Shown: positions 11,177-21,555 of the stretch, in pieces
Numbering within the stretch: the stretch's first letter is position 1
Layout: each line of letters begins with the position of its first letter
Source: Hymenopus coronatus
Lineage: Eukaryota; Arthropoda; Insecta; Mantodea; Hymenopodidae
Length of the DNA stretch: 64,000 nt
Assembly (NCBI GenBank): GCA_030762935.1
Contig: CM060883.1
Span: forward strand, 36,355,501-36,419,500
Reading direction: 5' to 3'
Notes under the pieces: generated by a model
What the model saw: the letters and a program-made list of their open reading frames with translations, nothing else
What the model was told of the DNA's origin: nothing
Databases searched by the model: none
Made by a program: the position numbers and the translations under genes

Positions 11177-12039
11177 TCACAGAGAGGTTGGAATGGTGGA
11201 ACTGGGATCACATGACAGGGAGTTAAATCATTTGGCAGTAAACTAAAGCTTTATATAGAAGTCCATTGCAATATAAGAAGTTGATATGTATTATTGATAA
11301 AATAAATGAGTTATAGCTGTCAGTCTTGTGTTTATCATCATTCAAACACCATTACTTCTAAATGGTAAACGAAAAACCTAAAAAGTGTTGGTTTAATACC
11401 AACCAGATGAGATAGTTGACTAAATATTTAAACTTCACACACTATAAAATAGCCAATACCAAACTTCTTTTCCCAACTGGAAATAATATTACTAGCTAAG
11501 AATTAATTGTAACCTGACTTTGTGTACTTAAATTATTCAAGTTTTCGGTTTATAAACCTTAAAAACAAACAAAATTAATACAACAGCCAATGCCAATCAT
11601 TTTACTATCACTAGTATGGGCCTAAGATCACTGTTATCATCACTGACTTCTACAAGAAAATACCTGCTTATAAAATGACATTGCAGGATCATCATCAGTG
11701 ATACCTAGTTTTTTTATAAGTAATTTGAAGCATTCCTATTGACTATAAAGAAATGAGACGTTTTGGAAATAAACACAGCTGGGAGATGCGTCACGTTGGA
11801 AATAACATCAACTTTCAAAGGCTCCTGACGTCGTTTTGAACATTTAATACAACTTACACCTTCGCAGAAGGTATTCTTAATGCTCAGGTCTAATTGTTTT
11901 AAAATTGGAGATACGTCACTTTGGAAATAAGCCCTTCAATTGTGCAAAAACATTGCATTACGTCCACGTAATTTCTGCACCCGCTATCTCTCAGTTTGAT
12001 AGAGCTTCTACAAACTATTTTTTACGACTTTATTTTTAA
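11177..12039. other. Unassigned A+T-rich sequence
   Basis: Unique sequence. No gene, repeat family or notable hairpin recognised. Confidence 0.5.
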
Positions 12040-12786
12040 AATTCTGAAGTTCGCATGACTTTCTCTACAGTTCAGTAACAAATCAGTCATAAAAAACCGC
12101 TAATTATCCAATTCACTTCATGCTAATCAAGACAAACATCAGCAGAAATTGTTCTTATTACTGCTATACTGCTTCCGTTTCGTTGCATTGCGAGGAGTTC
12201 AAATTCCCGTATGAAGTTTGTGTTTTAAAACTGAAACCAATAAAAAAAATATCTCAAAAATGTTAAACTCCACGAAAATAAATCTACATGACATAAAGTG
12301 TGTGTTTTAACGAGTTCTACATTTTTGTGTTGTAAGTTTTTGCCTGTCTTACGGTTTACCAGTTACGCAAAATTCACCTAGAATAAACGTGTATTCAGAA
12401 AATTCATCATATACATTTTATTTGTGATATAAACATATTTAATATACGAGTACGGTATTTTAATCAAAATCCTTAGTCATTTTTAAGAAAATCAAAAATT
12501 TTGAAAATTTTTCCATGTAAAGGGTAGTTAAGTGTGGGAGGTTTTTCATCATAATTTTTGTGTCGCATGCTTGGAAGACACTAAACTTAAATACCAAGTT
12601 TGGTACTTTACCGGTTTTTCATTTTTGACTTATCGTGTTCACGGACACACACGGACCTTTTTCTAAAAATTCCTCTTTTGGATATAGGGAATCATAAATC
12701 GTGCATTTTCGGCGAAATCTCGACATCAAATTTTGAGATGGAATGCAATACCTTCTCTATACTCTGTGTACACAATACGTGTAGTA
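12040..12786 (-). mobile_element. HLE copy 7 (type 1), diverged
   Basis: Diverged antisense copy beginning near ATTCTGAAGTTCGCATGACT. The type 1 block reads TTATCGTGTTCACGG, and the microsatellite is reduced to ACACACACGG. The palindromic end has decayed (CTCTATACTCTGTGTACACA ... CGTGTAG). Confidence 0.8.
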
Positions 12787-12792
12787 ATTAAT

Positions 12793-12895
12793 CCATTTCA
12801 TGTTAACCGAGATAAATCTTTCCAGAAATAGTTTCATAAGACATATTAGCAGAAGCGTAAGGAGAACAGGAAACCGAATCGATAACCATATTTTT
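12793..12895 (-). mobile_element. HLE fragment in tandem
   Basis: CATTTCATGTTAACCGAGAT through CAGAAATAGTTTCATAAGAC and CGATAACCATATTTTTAA follow the first quarter of an antisense HLE. It directly succeeds copy 7 in the same orientation. Confidence 0.65.
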
Positions 12896-13907
12896 AATTA
12901 AAACACTTTATTTACTGTATTTTCAGTGCCATAGTCATTCCATGTCATCGAGAAATAACGTACTTTTTAAACAATGGAACTATTGTACAATTCAAATTTA
13001 TGAGGACGGAAATCTGAGAAATGGCTGATGTTACTAAAAGTTATTTGAAATAAACCATATTGTCTCATATTTTTGTCAAAATAAGAGGGAGCTCTGGGGA
13101 GTATGCTTTCTGCTTCTGCCGACTTTGAAGAAAAAAATTATACTACGCGAATGACTCCTTTACTTCCCTAAGCAGCAAAGCATTGCCGCCGGTTGAGGGC
13201 CCTAAGCCGCAAAGCGTAACTGAGTTTTTTTTATTTTATAAGTAGAGGAGTGCAGCAGTCAGAGCCAAAGGCCAAAATAAATTTCGTGATTTAAAGAAAT
13301 CTACGTTTTTGTTTGTCTCCTGTAATTTAGACGTTATACAAAGTACTGGTAAGGGTTGGAGTGCTATAGAAAATAGGAGTAAACTCCCATATGTCACTGA
13401 TATGAAATGTTTAACACGTTTTTTGTTTATTAAACATTTCTTTTTTTAATTATGCGCACTCTGATGTGTATTATCCTTGGTTTTGACTTTTATGGGTTTT
13501 TAAACAGATTCAAAACACATTGCACATTATATTATATGCCTTGAAGTCCTTTTACCTCAAATTGATCAGTTTCCTTACCAAAGTAACACAACAGTATTAT
13601 AAAGCCATTATTAAATCGCATAATAATGAACTATAGGTTTTCAACAAAATTCCTTCTATACAGTACGATAAATAATATTAAAATCACCACATTGTCGTGG
13701 GAATGTTATGAGTACAGATACCGTATTAAAATACCGTTTAGGAACCCGGGCTCCGCTCAAATTGTATCTTACCACTCTATTCGGCAATCTCTGCAACTGC
13801 CGATAAGTCTTGCAGAGGTCCGAACGATAGATAAAGAGTTTTAACTTTGTCTCAAAGGTAACATTACAAATGGGGATTTAGTTATTTTTATACCCTTTTT
13901 CGTATAA
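12896..13907. other. Unassigned sequence
   Basis: Unique A+T-rich sequence. A small imperfect direct repeat (CCTAAGCAGCAAAGC and CCTAAGCCGCAAAGC) lies at 13160-13220. The open frame at 13626-13844 has no recognisable motif. Confidence 0.5.
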
Positions 13908-14894
13908 TTTTTACTTTCTCTAATTCCTACATAGTACACAGAGAAGGTGTTGCATTCCACAAAAGAAATTCGATACCGATATTTCACTGGAAATACACAT
14001 TTAGGGTTCCCCGTATTAGAAAAGCATTATTTGAAAAAGGTCCCCGCGTGCGCGTGTGAACACGATAACTGAAAAAATCGATAAAGTACCAAATTTATTA
14101 TTTAAGTTTAGTATCTCCCTAGGATACGCTATGAATATATTGAGCAAATCCCCTCCCCCCTCACACCTTAAACTACCCATTATAGGGGGAAAATTGGAAA
14201 TTTTCGATTTTCTCAAAATGGCTGTATCGAGTTTATTAAAATTCATATATTAAACATATTTACATCTCAAATGAAATGTATATGTAGAATTTTCTTGGAA
14301 TTTCTGAAGATCTCTTCATTCTGGATGACTTGAACATAATTGGTAAACCGTAAGAGATAGACAAAATATTACTACACAAAAATGCAAATCTCGTTAAAAC
14401 ACACAAGTTAGGTCACATACATCTTTTTCACACAGACCATTTCAAAATACTCTTTCCTTGTACGGGAATTTGTAATCTCCTGGCCATGAAAAGAAACGGA
14501 TTTCAACCACATGGAAAGAGTTGACTATCGCAAGTAGTATGACCATTTGTCCTAATTATTATTATTATTATTATTTCATTTATATGGCCCCCCCCCCTTT
14601 AACTTCAATGGTCACATCCAGGGCTTTGACTTGTGAAACTGTAGGTTCAGAACATTATATTACTAAACACGCGCACATTTACTCTCACATTTATACTTCC
14701 AGACTCTATGGGGGATAGGGAATAGTTCTGGTTAAAGAAATATTCCCCCCCCAGCCGGGAATCGAACCCGGGACCTCCGGGTGAGAAGTCAGCTCTCTGA
14801 CCACTCGACCACGGAGGCAGTCGAGTGCTAATGTTTGCCTCGATTAGAATGAAGTAGATTTGTTACATAGATGTAGAGAATGGAACACATCAGA
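13908..14894 (+). mobile_element. HLE copy 8 (type 1), interrupted by a SINE
   Basis: Sense copy starting TTTTTACTTTCTCTAAT. The terminal palindrome has decayed; the type 1 block is TGTGAACACGATAACT. SINE C occupies 14553-14821, after which the element resumes at TGCTAATGTTTGCCTCG and ends at GGAACACATCAGATG. The SINE is therefore younger than this HLE copy. Confidence 0.82.
14553..14821 (-). repeat. SINE C inserted in HLE copy 8
   Basis: On the reverse strand the head is CTGCCTCCGTGGTCGAGTGG with GAGCTGACTTCTCACCCGG and B-box CCCGGGTTCGATTCCCGG. CTC sits in the anticodon position (Glu-like loop), but the stem does not pair. The body holds TATTCCCTATCCCCCATAG and AGTCTGGAAGTATAAATG. The tail is GGGGG then (AAT)n, complemented here at 14555-14577. 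Confidence 0.88.
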
Positions 14895-15267
14895 TGATTT
14901 TTGGTAAATGCATCGAACTGGAGGTTTAGAGAGCATTTAAACTTACAGAAGTACACATCTTCAGCTCTATCTTATGCGCAGAATAACCTATATTATGGAA
15001 CTGAAATTGATTTGAGTATGCATTCCGTATTGAATACTACATGAAAACGAGAACTAACTTGGATCTTATCAAATCTTGGATCCCAAAGTAGGACCGATTC
15101 GTGTTCGGATCGAAGTTGTGTTTCGTGGAAACACCTCCGTATTCAAATTGTATTGAACAGCCAAAGATGCTATCTCCTGTACTGCTCGCAATACGCTGCA
15201 CGCTCGTAATGTTTTGTCTTCGATAAACTTGCCAGGAACTGGTGTAATAAAACTCACAACCGAGCTA
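14895..15267. other. Unassigned sequence
   Basis: Unique spacer between two sense HLE copies. No gene or repeat recognised. Confidence 0.5.
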
Positions 15268-16142
15268 TTTTTACTTTCTCTACACGTACTATGTACATAA
15301 TGTATAGAGATGGTATTGCAATGCACCCAAAAATTCGATACCGAGATTTCACCGGAAATACATGTTTTGGGTCCCTCTGAATCCCCCCCCCCCCCAAATT
15401 ACAAAAAGGTCCATGTGTGTGTGTGTGTGTGTCTGTGGACAGCATAGCTCAAAAACGAAAAGACCGTTAAATACCAAACTTGGTACTTAAGTTTGGTATC
15501 TTCCAAGGATGCGACACGAAGATTTTCAAGAAAATCCCCCCACCCCCAACTACCCTTTATATAGAAACTTTTTCGAAAATTTTCATTTTCTCAAAAATGG
15601 CTGAAACGATTTTGATTAAAATGTCAAATATTAAAGATATTTACCTAACAAATAAAATGTATATCTTGAATTTTCTGGGAATAGCCTCTGAAGACTACTT
15701 TATTCTGGATGAATATCACGGAATTTTGCATAACTGCTAAACCGTAGGAGATGGACAAAACCTTAACACACAAAAAATGTAGAGCACATTAAAACACACA
15801 ATTTATGTTATATACTTTTTTTTTTTTGTGGAGTTGACGTGTTTAACAAATTCCTTGTTTTTGGTTTCAGCTGTGAAAAACATACTTTTCCCTACAGGAA
15901 TTTGTGAACTCCTGTCCATACAAACAAAGGAACTTCAGTCACATAGCAACCAGCTTTTGATTATCAGTTTAGCCTATAGCACTCCCTTATTTCCCTTCTG
16001 CTTACAAGGAAGCAAGTAGTAAGACTATTTCTGCTATTTTTTTCTCGATTAAAATGAAGTAAATAGAAGTATAAGCTTTTTAATAATAACTTGTTGAAGA
16101 GATGTAGAGAAAGTCATGTGAATGGAACACTTCAGATTTTTT
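15268..16142 (+). mobile_element. HLE copy 9 (type 2), full-length reference copy
   Basis: Best copy for reading the architecture. TTTTT then ACTTTCTCTACA (15273-15284) is matched by the exact inverted TGTAGAGAAAGT at 16103-16114, a 12-bp subterminal inverted repeat. Between them lie the terminal palindrome, a C-run (15385-15395), GT repeats (15416-15431), CTGTGGACAGCATAGCTC, the internal palindrome AATACCAAACTTGGTA, the G+C-rich GATGCGACACGAAG block and the A+T-rich core. It ends with a decayed small stem-loop and CAGATTTTTT. The open frame at 15480-15740 has no known domain. Confidence 0.92.
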
Positions 16143-16628
16143 GTTTGTTTCATAACCTCAAAGTTTAGTCTGAAGACTTTCATTTATCTCAAAACCTGCT
16201 TACCTGTATGATATACAGAACAAATACTACATATATCTAACAGGTTCATCAACATGTCACCAACAATTCAATTCGTATTTAATTTAATATTTGAAACGCA
16301 GATCTTATTCAGATGACATTGGACTCTGATGTCAATTTCTCATGGAAACATTAAATTGTTCATGAAGTTTATTAAGCTGTAAAATTGATCTTTGTGAAGG
16401 GATTAATCATTGTTATGGCGATGGCAAGCAGTAATTTACTTCATAGCTGAAAATAGCGATAACAAGGAAAAGCTGCAATTTAGAGAGGTTACCATTTTAT
16501 TTCATGGGTATATAGGTTGCACATTGGTGACTATTTTAAATATCTTGGAATGCAAATAGTAATAATAAAGTGGAGTTTTCATTTACTCTTGTGTTATATG
16601 ATTGGAACATTGGAATGCTCTGTATACA
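16143..16628. other. Unassigned A+T-rich sequence
   Basis: Unique sequence between HLE copy 9 and the mariner remnant. Nothing recognised. Confidence 0.5.
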
Positions 16629-16872
16629 GTATATACAAGAGCCTTTTTTTTCAACCTCCGATAGGCTATAAATAAAAGACAAATTCATAGAAAACAATTA
16701 TTTTATTATTACAAGTTTTGTACACTTATGGTTACTTTTCAACATAATCACCTACAAGATTGAGTCGTTTATCGTATTTGTGCCCAACCTTGCAACACCC
16801 GCTTCAAAAAATGTTACCGCCAATAATTTCAAATGAGCATTGACGTTGTTTTGAAGATCTTCGTACTTTACC
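16629..16872 (-). pseudogene. mariner transposase, C-terminal block (inverted part)
   Basis: The reverse strand encodes VVKYEDLQNNVNAHLKLL and FFEAGVARL, then in another frame HKYDKRLNLVGDYVEK and a stop at 16732-16734. This is the C-terminus of a mariner (DD34D) transposase. One frameshift separates the two parts. Below the stop, AATAAA-like DNA leads to a terminal region with CAACCTCCGATAGG in forward orientation. The block directly adjoins the oppositely oriented catalytic block at 16873, and together they look like one transposase broken by an inversion. Confidence 0.85.
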
Positions 16873-17108
16873 ACGTTTGCGGAGAGCCATTCAAAACAAA
16901 CGAAGAGGAATGCTGACTTCAGGAATTGTGTTGATCCATGACAACACTCGTCCATACACTGCTGGCACACAACCTATCGGTTCCTTGAACAATTTCAATG
17001 GATATTTTCGATCATCCGCCGTGCAGTCCTGGCATGGCACCCAGCAACTTTCACCTTTTCCCTGAAGTGAAGACGTGATTAGGAGGGCAGCACTTTCAAA
17101 CCAACGAA
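16873..17108 (+). pseudogene. mariner transposase, catalytic block, broken
   Basis: Encodes LRRAIQNKRRGMLTSG and LIHDNTRPYTA, the signature around the second catalytic Asp (GAC at 16940). After one extra base the frame continues as DIFDHPPCSPGMAPSNFHLF. The position of the third catalytic Asp is AAC (17046), that is Asn. The two codons are 106 bases apart, one more than DD34D spacing, which confirms the one-base insertion. A stop replaces Trp in the following EVKT*LGGQHFQTNE. The copy is cut by an HLE fragment at about 17109. It cannot encode active enzyme. Confidence 0.88.
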
Positions 17109-17254
17109 GACACACACGCGGACATTTTCCTAATTTTTTTTATTCAGGGGGCCTCAAAACATGTTTTCCGGTGAAATCTCAGTATCATTTTTTGGGTGCA
17201 ATGTAATATCTTCTCTATACAATACATACGTACTACGTATAGAGAAAGTAAAAA
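17109..17254 (-). mobile_element. HLE fragment, palindromic end
   Basis: Starts inside the CA tract (CACACACGCGGACATTTTCC) and runs through CCGGTGAAATCTCAGTATC to CGTATAGAGAAAGTAAAAAT. It joins the mariner remnant at the microsatellite, which may mark a recombination point. Confidence 0.8.
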
Positions 17255-17999
17255 TACAGAATAAACACAGTCAAATTTTCTCTCATTTCTGCTTAAACAA
17301 AGACTACTAAACACTCTGAAACTTCACTTACATCTTAAAATTGAAAATCATTATTTTGCCACTAGCCGTTGTTTCCTCAGTTCCCTTGCTCAACTGATTC
17401 ATTGGAGTGTGGTAGGCGTTTCTTCCTCGTTCGAAGGAGCTACTCTCTGACGGTGGAATTGATGAACTTGATACTCAGCAGGTCGTTTATTTTTATCTTA
17501 AAATTTATTAATTCCAGATTACATCTGTGTATAAATATGTTTTTCCATATATTCAGTCTTATTACAGCTCTAGCTGATTTTAGTAAAATAACGTCCCGAT
17601 AATTTCGTGATTTTCTTGCCAAAATTGTGAGGATACAACCAACTTACTCAGTTAATTATTTTTCTGTCTTCTGTATTCTTTATTTGGTGTGTTGATATTT
17701 CTTTTGGTCTAACATTATTATTATTATTGCTGTTGTTGTCGTCGTTATTACTTTTCCCTGTAGGTACTGGTAGGAGGTCAAAGAGAATAATAAAATCTTC
17801 AAAAAACCGCCTCACTTAAAACCTTGATATCGCGAGAAAAACTGAATAGCGACATCACTAAAATGACCAAGATTGAAACATTGAAACCATTATAAATAAT
17901 ATAGGGAGCAAATTCCGTATGAGGGCACTACACAGACTCTTTACAGAAAATTAGAGAGCTTCGTTGTGTTAGTAATGGAAATGTCTGAAATATGTTGTG
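17255..17999. other. Unassigned A+T-rich sequence
   Basis: Unique sequence with a short ATTATT/GTTGTT microsatellite-like stretch at 17707-17750. The open frame at 17369-17602 has no recognisable motif. Confidence 0.5.
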
Positions 18000-18285
18000 G
18001 TTTGAACCAAATTATTAAAGTAACTTTTGAGTTAGGTTGTGAGGGATTTTCCTAAAAATACTTCTGTCAGAACTCCAGAAGATGCTGAACTTGAATAACT
18101 ATCAACTTTGGTATTTGTTACGACACTTTTAGTATTAGTATATTTACACAAACACGCGCACTGACATTGTATAAACATGGACAATTTTCTGCAAATGTTT
18201 TATTATTCAGGAGATTTAAGGGGTGTATTTACAATTAAATCTGGTTGTCAGATCGTTTTGCGTGGAGTGCAATAGTAGTATATCT
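18000..18285 (-). mobile_element. Old HLE fragment
   Basis: Weak but collinear matches to the distal third of an antisense HLE: GTGAGGGATTTTCC, CAGAAGATGCTGAACTTGAA, TTTGGTATTTGTTACGAC, ACACGCGCACTGACATTG and GGAGTGCAATAG. The palindrome is lost. Confidence 0.55.
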
Positions 18286-18411
18286 GGGTACAGCTAAGTG
18301 CTAGGGCGAAATTAAAAAAGACTAAATTAATATAGGTATAGGCAGTTCAAATTGGGGAATAAAAGGTCTCATTGCAGCCTAGTAGAGAGATAGTCGTCTT
18401 AAAAGCGTACT

Positions 18412-19122
18412 AAAAATCTGATGTGTACCATTCACATGACTTTCTCCATATCCCTGCAACAAATAATTCTTAAAAAAACTTATACTTCTATTTACTTTAT
18501 GCTAATAAGAAAAAATTAGCAGAAATAGCCTTATTACTCGCTTCCTAGTAAGTAGAAGCGAAATAAGGGACAACCGTAGGTTAAAGTGATAGTCAAAAGC
18601 TGGTTGCTATGTCAATGAAGTTCCTTTGTTTGTATGGATAGAAGTTGACAAGTTCCTGTATGAGAAAAGTATACGTTTTTCATAGCAGAAACCAAAAATA
18701 AGGAATGTCACAAAAACGACGAACTCCATGAAAAAAAAATGTATATAACATAAATTGTGTGTTTTAAAGTGATCTACATTTTTTGTGTAGTAAGTTTTTG
18801 TCCATCTCTTACGGTTTAGCAATCATTCAAAATTTAGTAAAATTCATCCAGAATAAACCTCTCTTCAGAGGCTATTCCCAGAAAATTCAAGATATACGTT
18901 TCATTTGTCAGGCAAATATGTTTAATATCCGAAATTTTAATCAAAATCGTTAGAGCCATTTTTGAGAAAATCAAAATTTTCGAAAAAAGTTCCATGTAAA
19001 GGGTAGTTAGGGGTGGGGGGATTTTTCTCAAAATCTTCGTGTCGCATCCCAGGAAGATACTAAACTTAAATACCAAGTTTGGTATTTTACCGACTTTTCG
19101 TTTTTGAGTTATCGTGTTCACA

Positions 19123-19197
<75 letters not shown>

Positions 19198-19351
19198 GCG
19201 CGCGCGGACCTTTTTGTGAGAATGCTTTTTTTTTTGGGGGGATATTGGGGACCCTGAAACATATTTCCGGTGAAATCTCGGTATCGAAATTTTGGTGGAG
19301 TGCAATACTTTCTCTATACACTATGTACATAGTGCGTATGGAGAAAGTAAT
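18412..19351 (-). mobile_element. HLE copy 11 (type 1), long microsatellite
   Basis: Full-length antisense copy with ACTTTCTCCATATCC near its start and GCGTATGGAGAAAGTAA at its end. The inner palindrome ACTATGTACATAGT is intact. Its CA tract is the longest in the window. Reverse-strand frames here (18834-19262, 142 codons) are open only because the microsatellite and core lack stops. Confidence 0.9.
19123..19206. repeat. (CA)n plus (CG)n microsatellite
   Basis: About 36 CA units followed by about six CG units, inside HLE copy 11. Alternating purine-pyrimidine DNA of this length can adopt Z-form. Confidence 0.95.
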
Positions 19352-20643
19352 AATCCAGGCTGTTTCAGCATGGATGCGCGCCAAAAGAGCAGCGATGCAT
19401 TCGCGTTTCGCAGGTAATCTGCCACGATAAACAATATAGCGCAGCATTGAGAGCAAGCTATCGTCATGGCGGAATCAAGTATTGGAAATGAAGTGGCAGA
19501 ATGCAAGCATTGTCATATGATTTTCACCCATGGTGCATTGGCTAAAATGTTCCCCCTCAAGCCAGTCTCCGGGGCCTATGTTTTGAGTAATTCAAATGAA
19601 TGGAACCGCCTATCTAACAAGGAATCTATCACTATACTCGCAAATACCTCAAAAGTTTTCCCTTGTCATCTATTTGATATAACAAGCCTATGCTCCAAAT
19701 ATAAACTGCTGTTTTCAACTTGAAGTAACCTCAAATGAGTTGCAAATATCTTGGAACTTTGAGGAAATATAATATAGCATTGTTAACATGTGATATGGCG
19801 CGATTATTTGTTATGTATGTTGCCAAACGAATTGAGTTTTAATTAGATCAACACAACTACTGTTTCGTTTTCGTCCCTGCAAGACGCTAACCAGGACGAT
19901 CGTCTCCGCGCATCCTGCTGGAGGCCCATCGCCTGATATTCCAGTGCTTCGGCCTGATATTTTCTAGGTTCGATCTCAGGTGTTTCAAGTTGAAAACGGC
20001 AGCTAATATTTGGAGCTTCGACTTCGTAAACGACATACAAGATGACAAAGGGAAAACTTTTGAGGTGTTTGCGAAATGAATGTATTGATAGATTCCTTGT
20101 AAACAGCGTGAATCCGCAGAAGTAAATTCTGTTGAAAGATGTGAACAATCGTCTTGTGAAAGCGCAGCTAAAGCTGATGAAACATGGCGAGAATGGAGAG
20201 AGAACGAACGATGAATGGCGAATTGATTTGAATGATGAAAACGCGCATTTGCACGTGTGCGACTGTGCGTCAAACACGGAATGAGAGTAATAGCACAGCT
20301 CATTTAACAGCGATTGCAGCATCAAACGCTTGTTGTACCAAGGATTATCTCTTCTCCAGGACCAGTAAAATTAGAAATCCGTTGTTTGTGTTCGTTTTTA
20401 AGAGGATAGCAGAGGGTTAAAATAATGCCTGGTGGTCACGCAGGTAGTAATAAGCTGGTATCACGATACAGAATGTTTCTAAATATGGTCCGAGGGGGAT
20501 ATTGCTGCTGCTGACACCCTTTGTAACCATAATCTCATTATTAAGGTCTTACTTTGTTGTCTCACAGTCACGTTATCCAAAGCTCAGTGTTTGCAACTGC
20601 TTTTATAACCCGTAGAAATATTTCTTCCATCATCTTGATCACC
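19352..20643. other. Unique stretch containing an inverted repeat pair
   Basis: Less A+T-rich than the HLE copies. The forward open frame at 19466-19723 (start MAESSIGNEVAECKHCHMIF) and reverse frames at 19843-20325 both cross the two arms of an inverted repeat (next entry), so neither is convincing as a gene. No conserved domain is recognised. Confidence 0.4.
19611..20106. repeat. Inverted repeat, arms about 120-150 bp
   Basis: Forward AACAAGGAATCTATCA, CTCAAAAGTTTTCCC, GCTCCAAATAT and GTTTTCAACTTGAA (19611-19758) recur in reverse complement at 19950-20106, in the same order. Arms are diverged but collinear; the spacer is about 190 bp. The element type is unknown. It may be two inverted copies of an unidentified repeat. 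Confidence 0.75.
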
Positions 20644-21375
20644 TTTTTACTTTCCCTATACGTACTATGTATATGGTGTATAAAGAAGGTATTGCATTCC
20701 ACCCAAAAATTAATGTTTAAGTTTGGTTTCTTCCAAGGATGCGACACGAAGATTTTCAAGAACATCCCCCCACCCACAACTACCCTTTACATGGAACTTT
20801 TTTCGAAACTTTTGACTATCTCAAAAATGGCTCACATGATTTTTAATTAAAATATCGTATATTAAAGATATTTGCCTGACAAATAAAATGTATATTTTGA
20901 ATTTTCTGAGAATAGCCTCTAAAGATTACTTTATTCTGGATGAATTTTATGACATTTTGCATAATTGCTAAACCATGAGAGAGAGACAAAAACTTACCAC
21001 ACAAAATATGTAGAGCACGTTAAAACATACAGTTTATATTATATACATTTTTTTAAGGAGTTGATCATTTTTGAGATATTCCTTGTGTTTGGTTTCAGCC
21101 TTAAAAAAACTTAATACTTTTCTCATACAGGAATTTGTCATCTCGTGTCCATACAAACAAAGGAGGTTCAGTCACATAGCAACCATCTTTTGTTTATAAC
21201 TTTAACCTATGGTACTGCCTTATTTCGCTTCTACTTACAAGGAAGCAAGCAAAAATACTGTTTCTGCTAATTTTTTTCTCGATTAGCATGAAGTAAATGG
21301 AAGCATTAGCTTCTTAACAATAATGTGTTGAAGAGATGCAGAGAAAGTCATGTGAATGGAACACATCAGATTTTT
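20644..21375 (+). mobile_element. HLE copy 12, microsatellite block deleted
   Basis: Sense copy from CTTTTTACTTTCCCTATACG to GGAACACATCAGATTTTT. After CACCCAAAAATTA at about 20710 it jumps straight to GTTTAAGTTTGG, so the segment with the microsatellite and type block is missing. The subterminal motif at the far end reads AGAGAAAGTCATGTG. Confidence 0.87.
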
Positions 21376-21379
21376 ACGT

Positions 21380-21555
21380 GTACATTCCACCCTAAAAGCT
21401 GATTTAGAGATTTCACAGGACATGTTTTCAGACCCACATAATAAAAATATAGTCCGTGTGTGTTTGTATCTGTGAACAGCATAACTTAGACACAAAAATC
21501 CGGTTAAATACCTTACCAAACTTGGTTTTGATATTCAAGGGTGTGAAATTTCAAA
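21380..21555 (+). mobile_element. HLE fragment in tandem
   Basis: Directly after copy 12: ACATTCCACCC, GAGATTTCACAGGACATG, TCCGTGTGTGTTTG, CTGTGAACAGCATAACTT and CTTACCAAACTTGGT follow sense HLE order. It lacks a terminal palindrome. Confidence 0.7.

Noticed and set aside
19087..19456. Open frames with VCVCVCV or THTHTHT runs
   Set aside because: They are translations of the CA/GT microsatellite in HLE copies, on both strands and in several frames.
19466..19723. Zinc-finger-like protein (ECKHCHMIF)
   Set aside because: Only one Cys/His pair cluster without a second half, and the frame runs into one arm of an inverted repeat.
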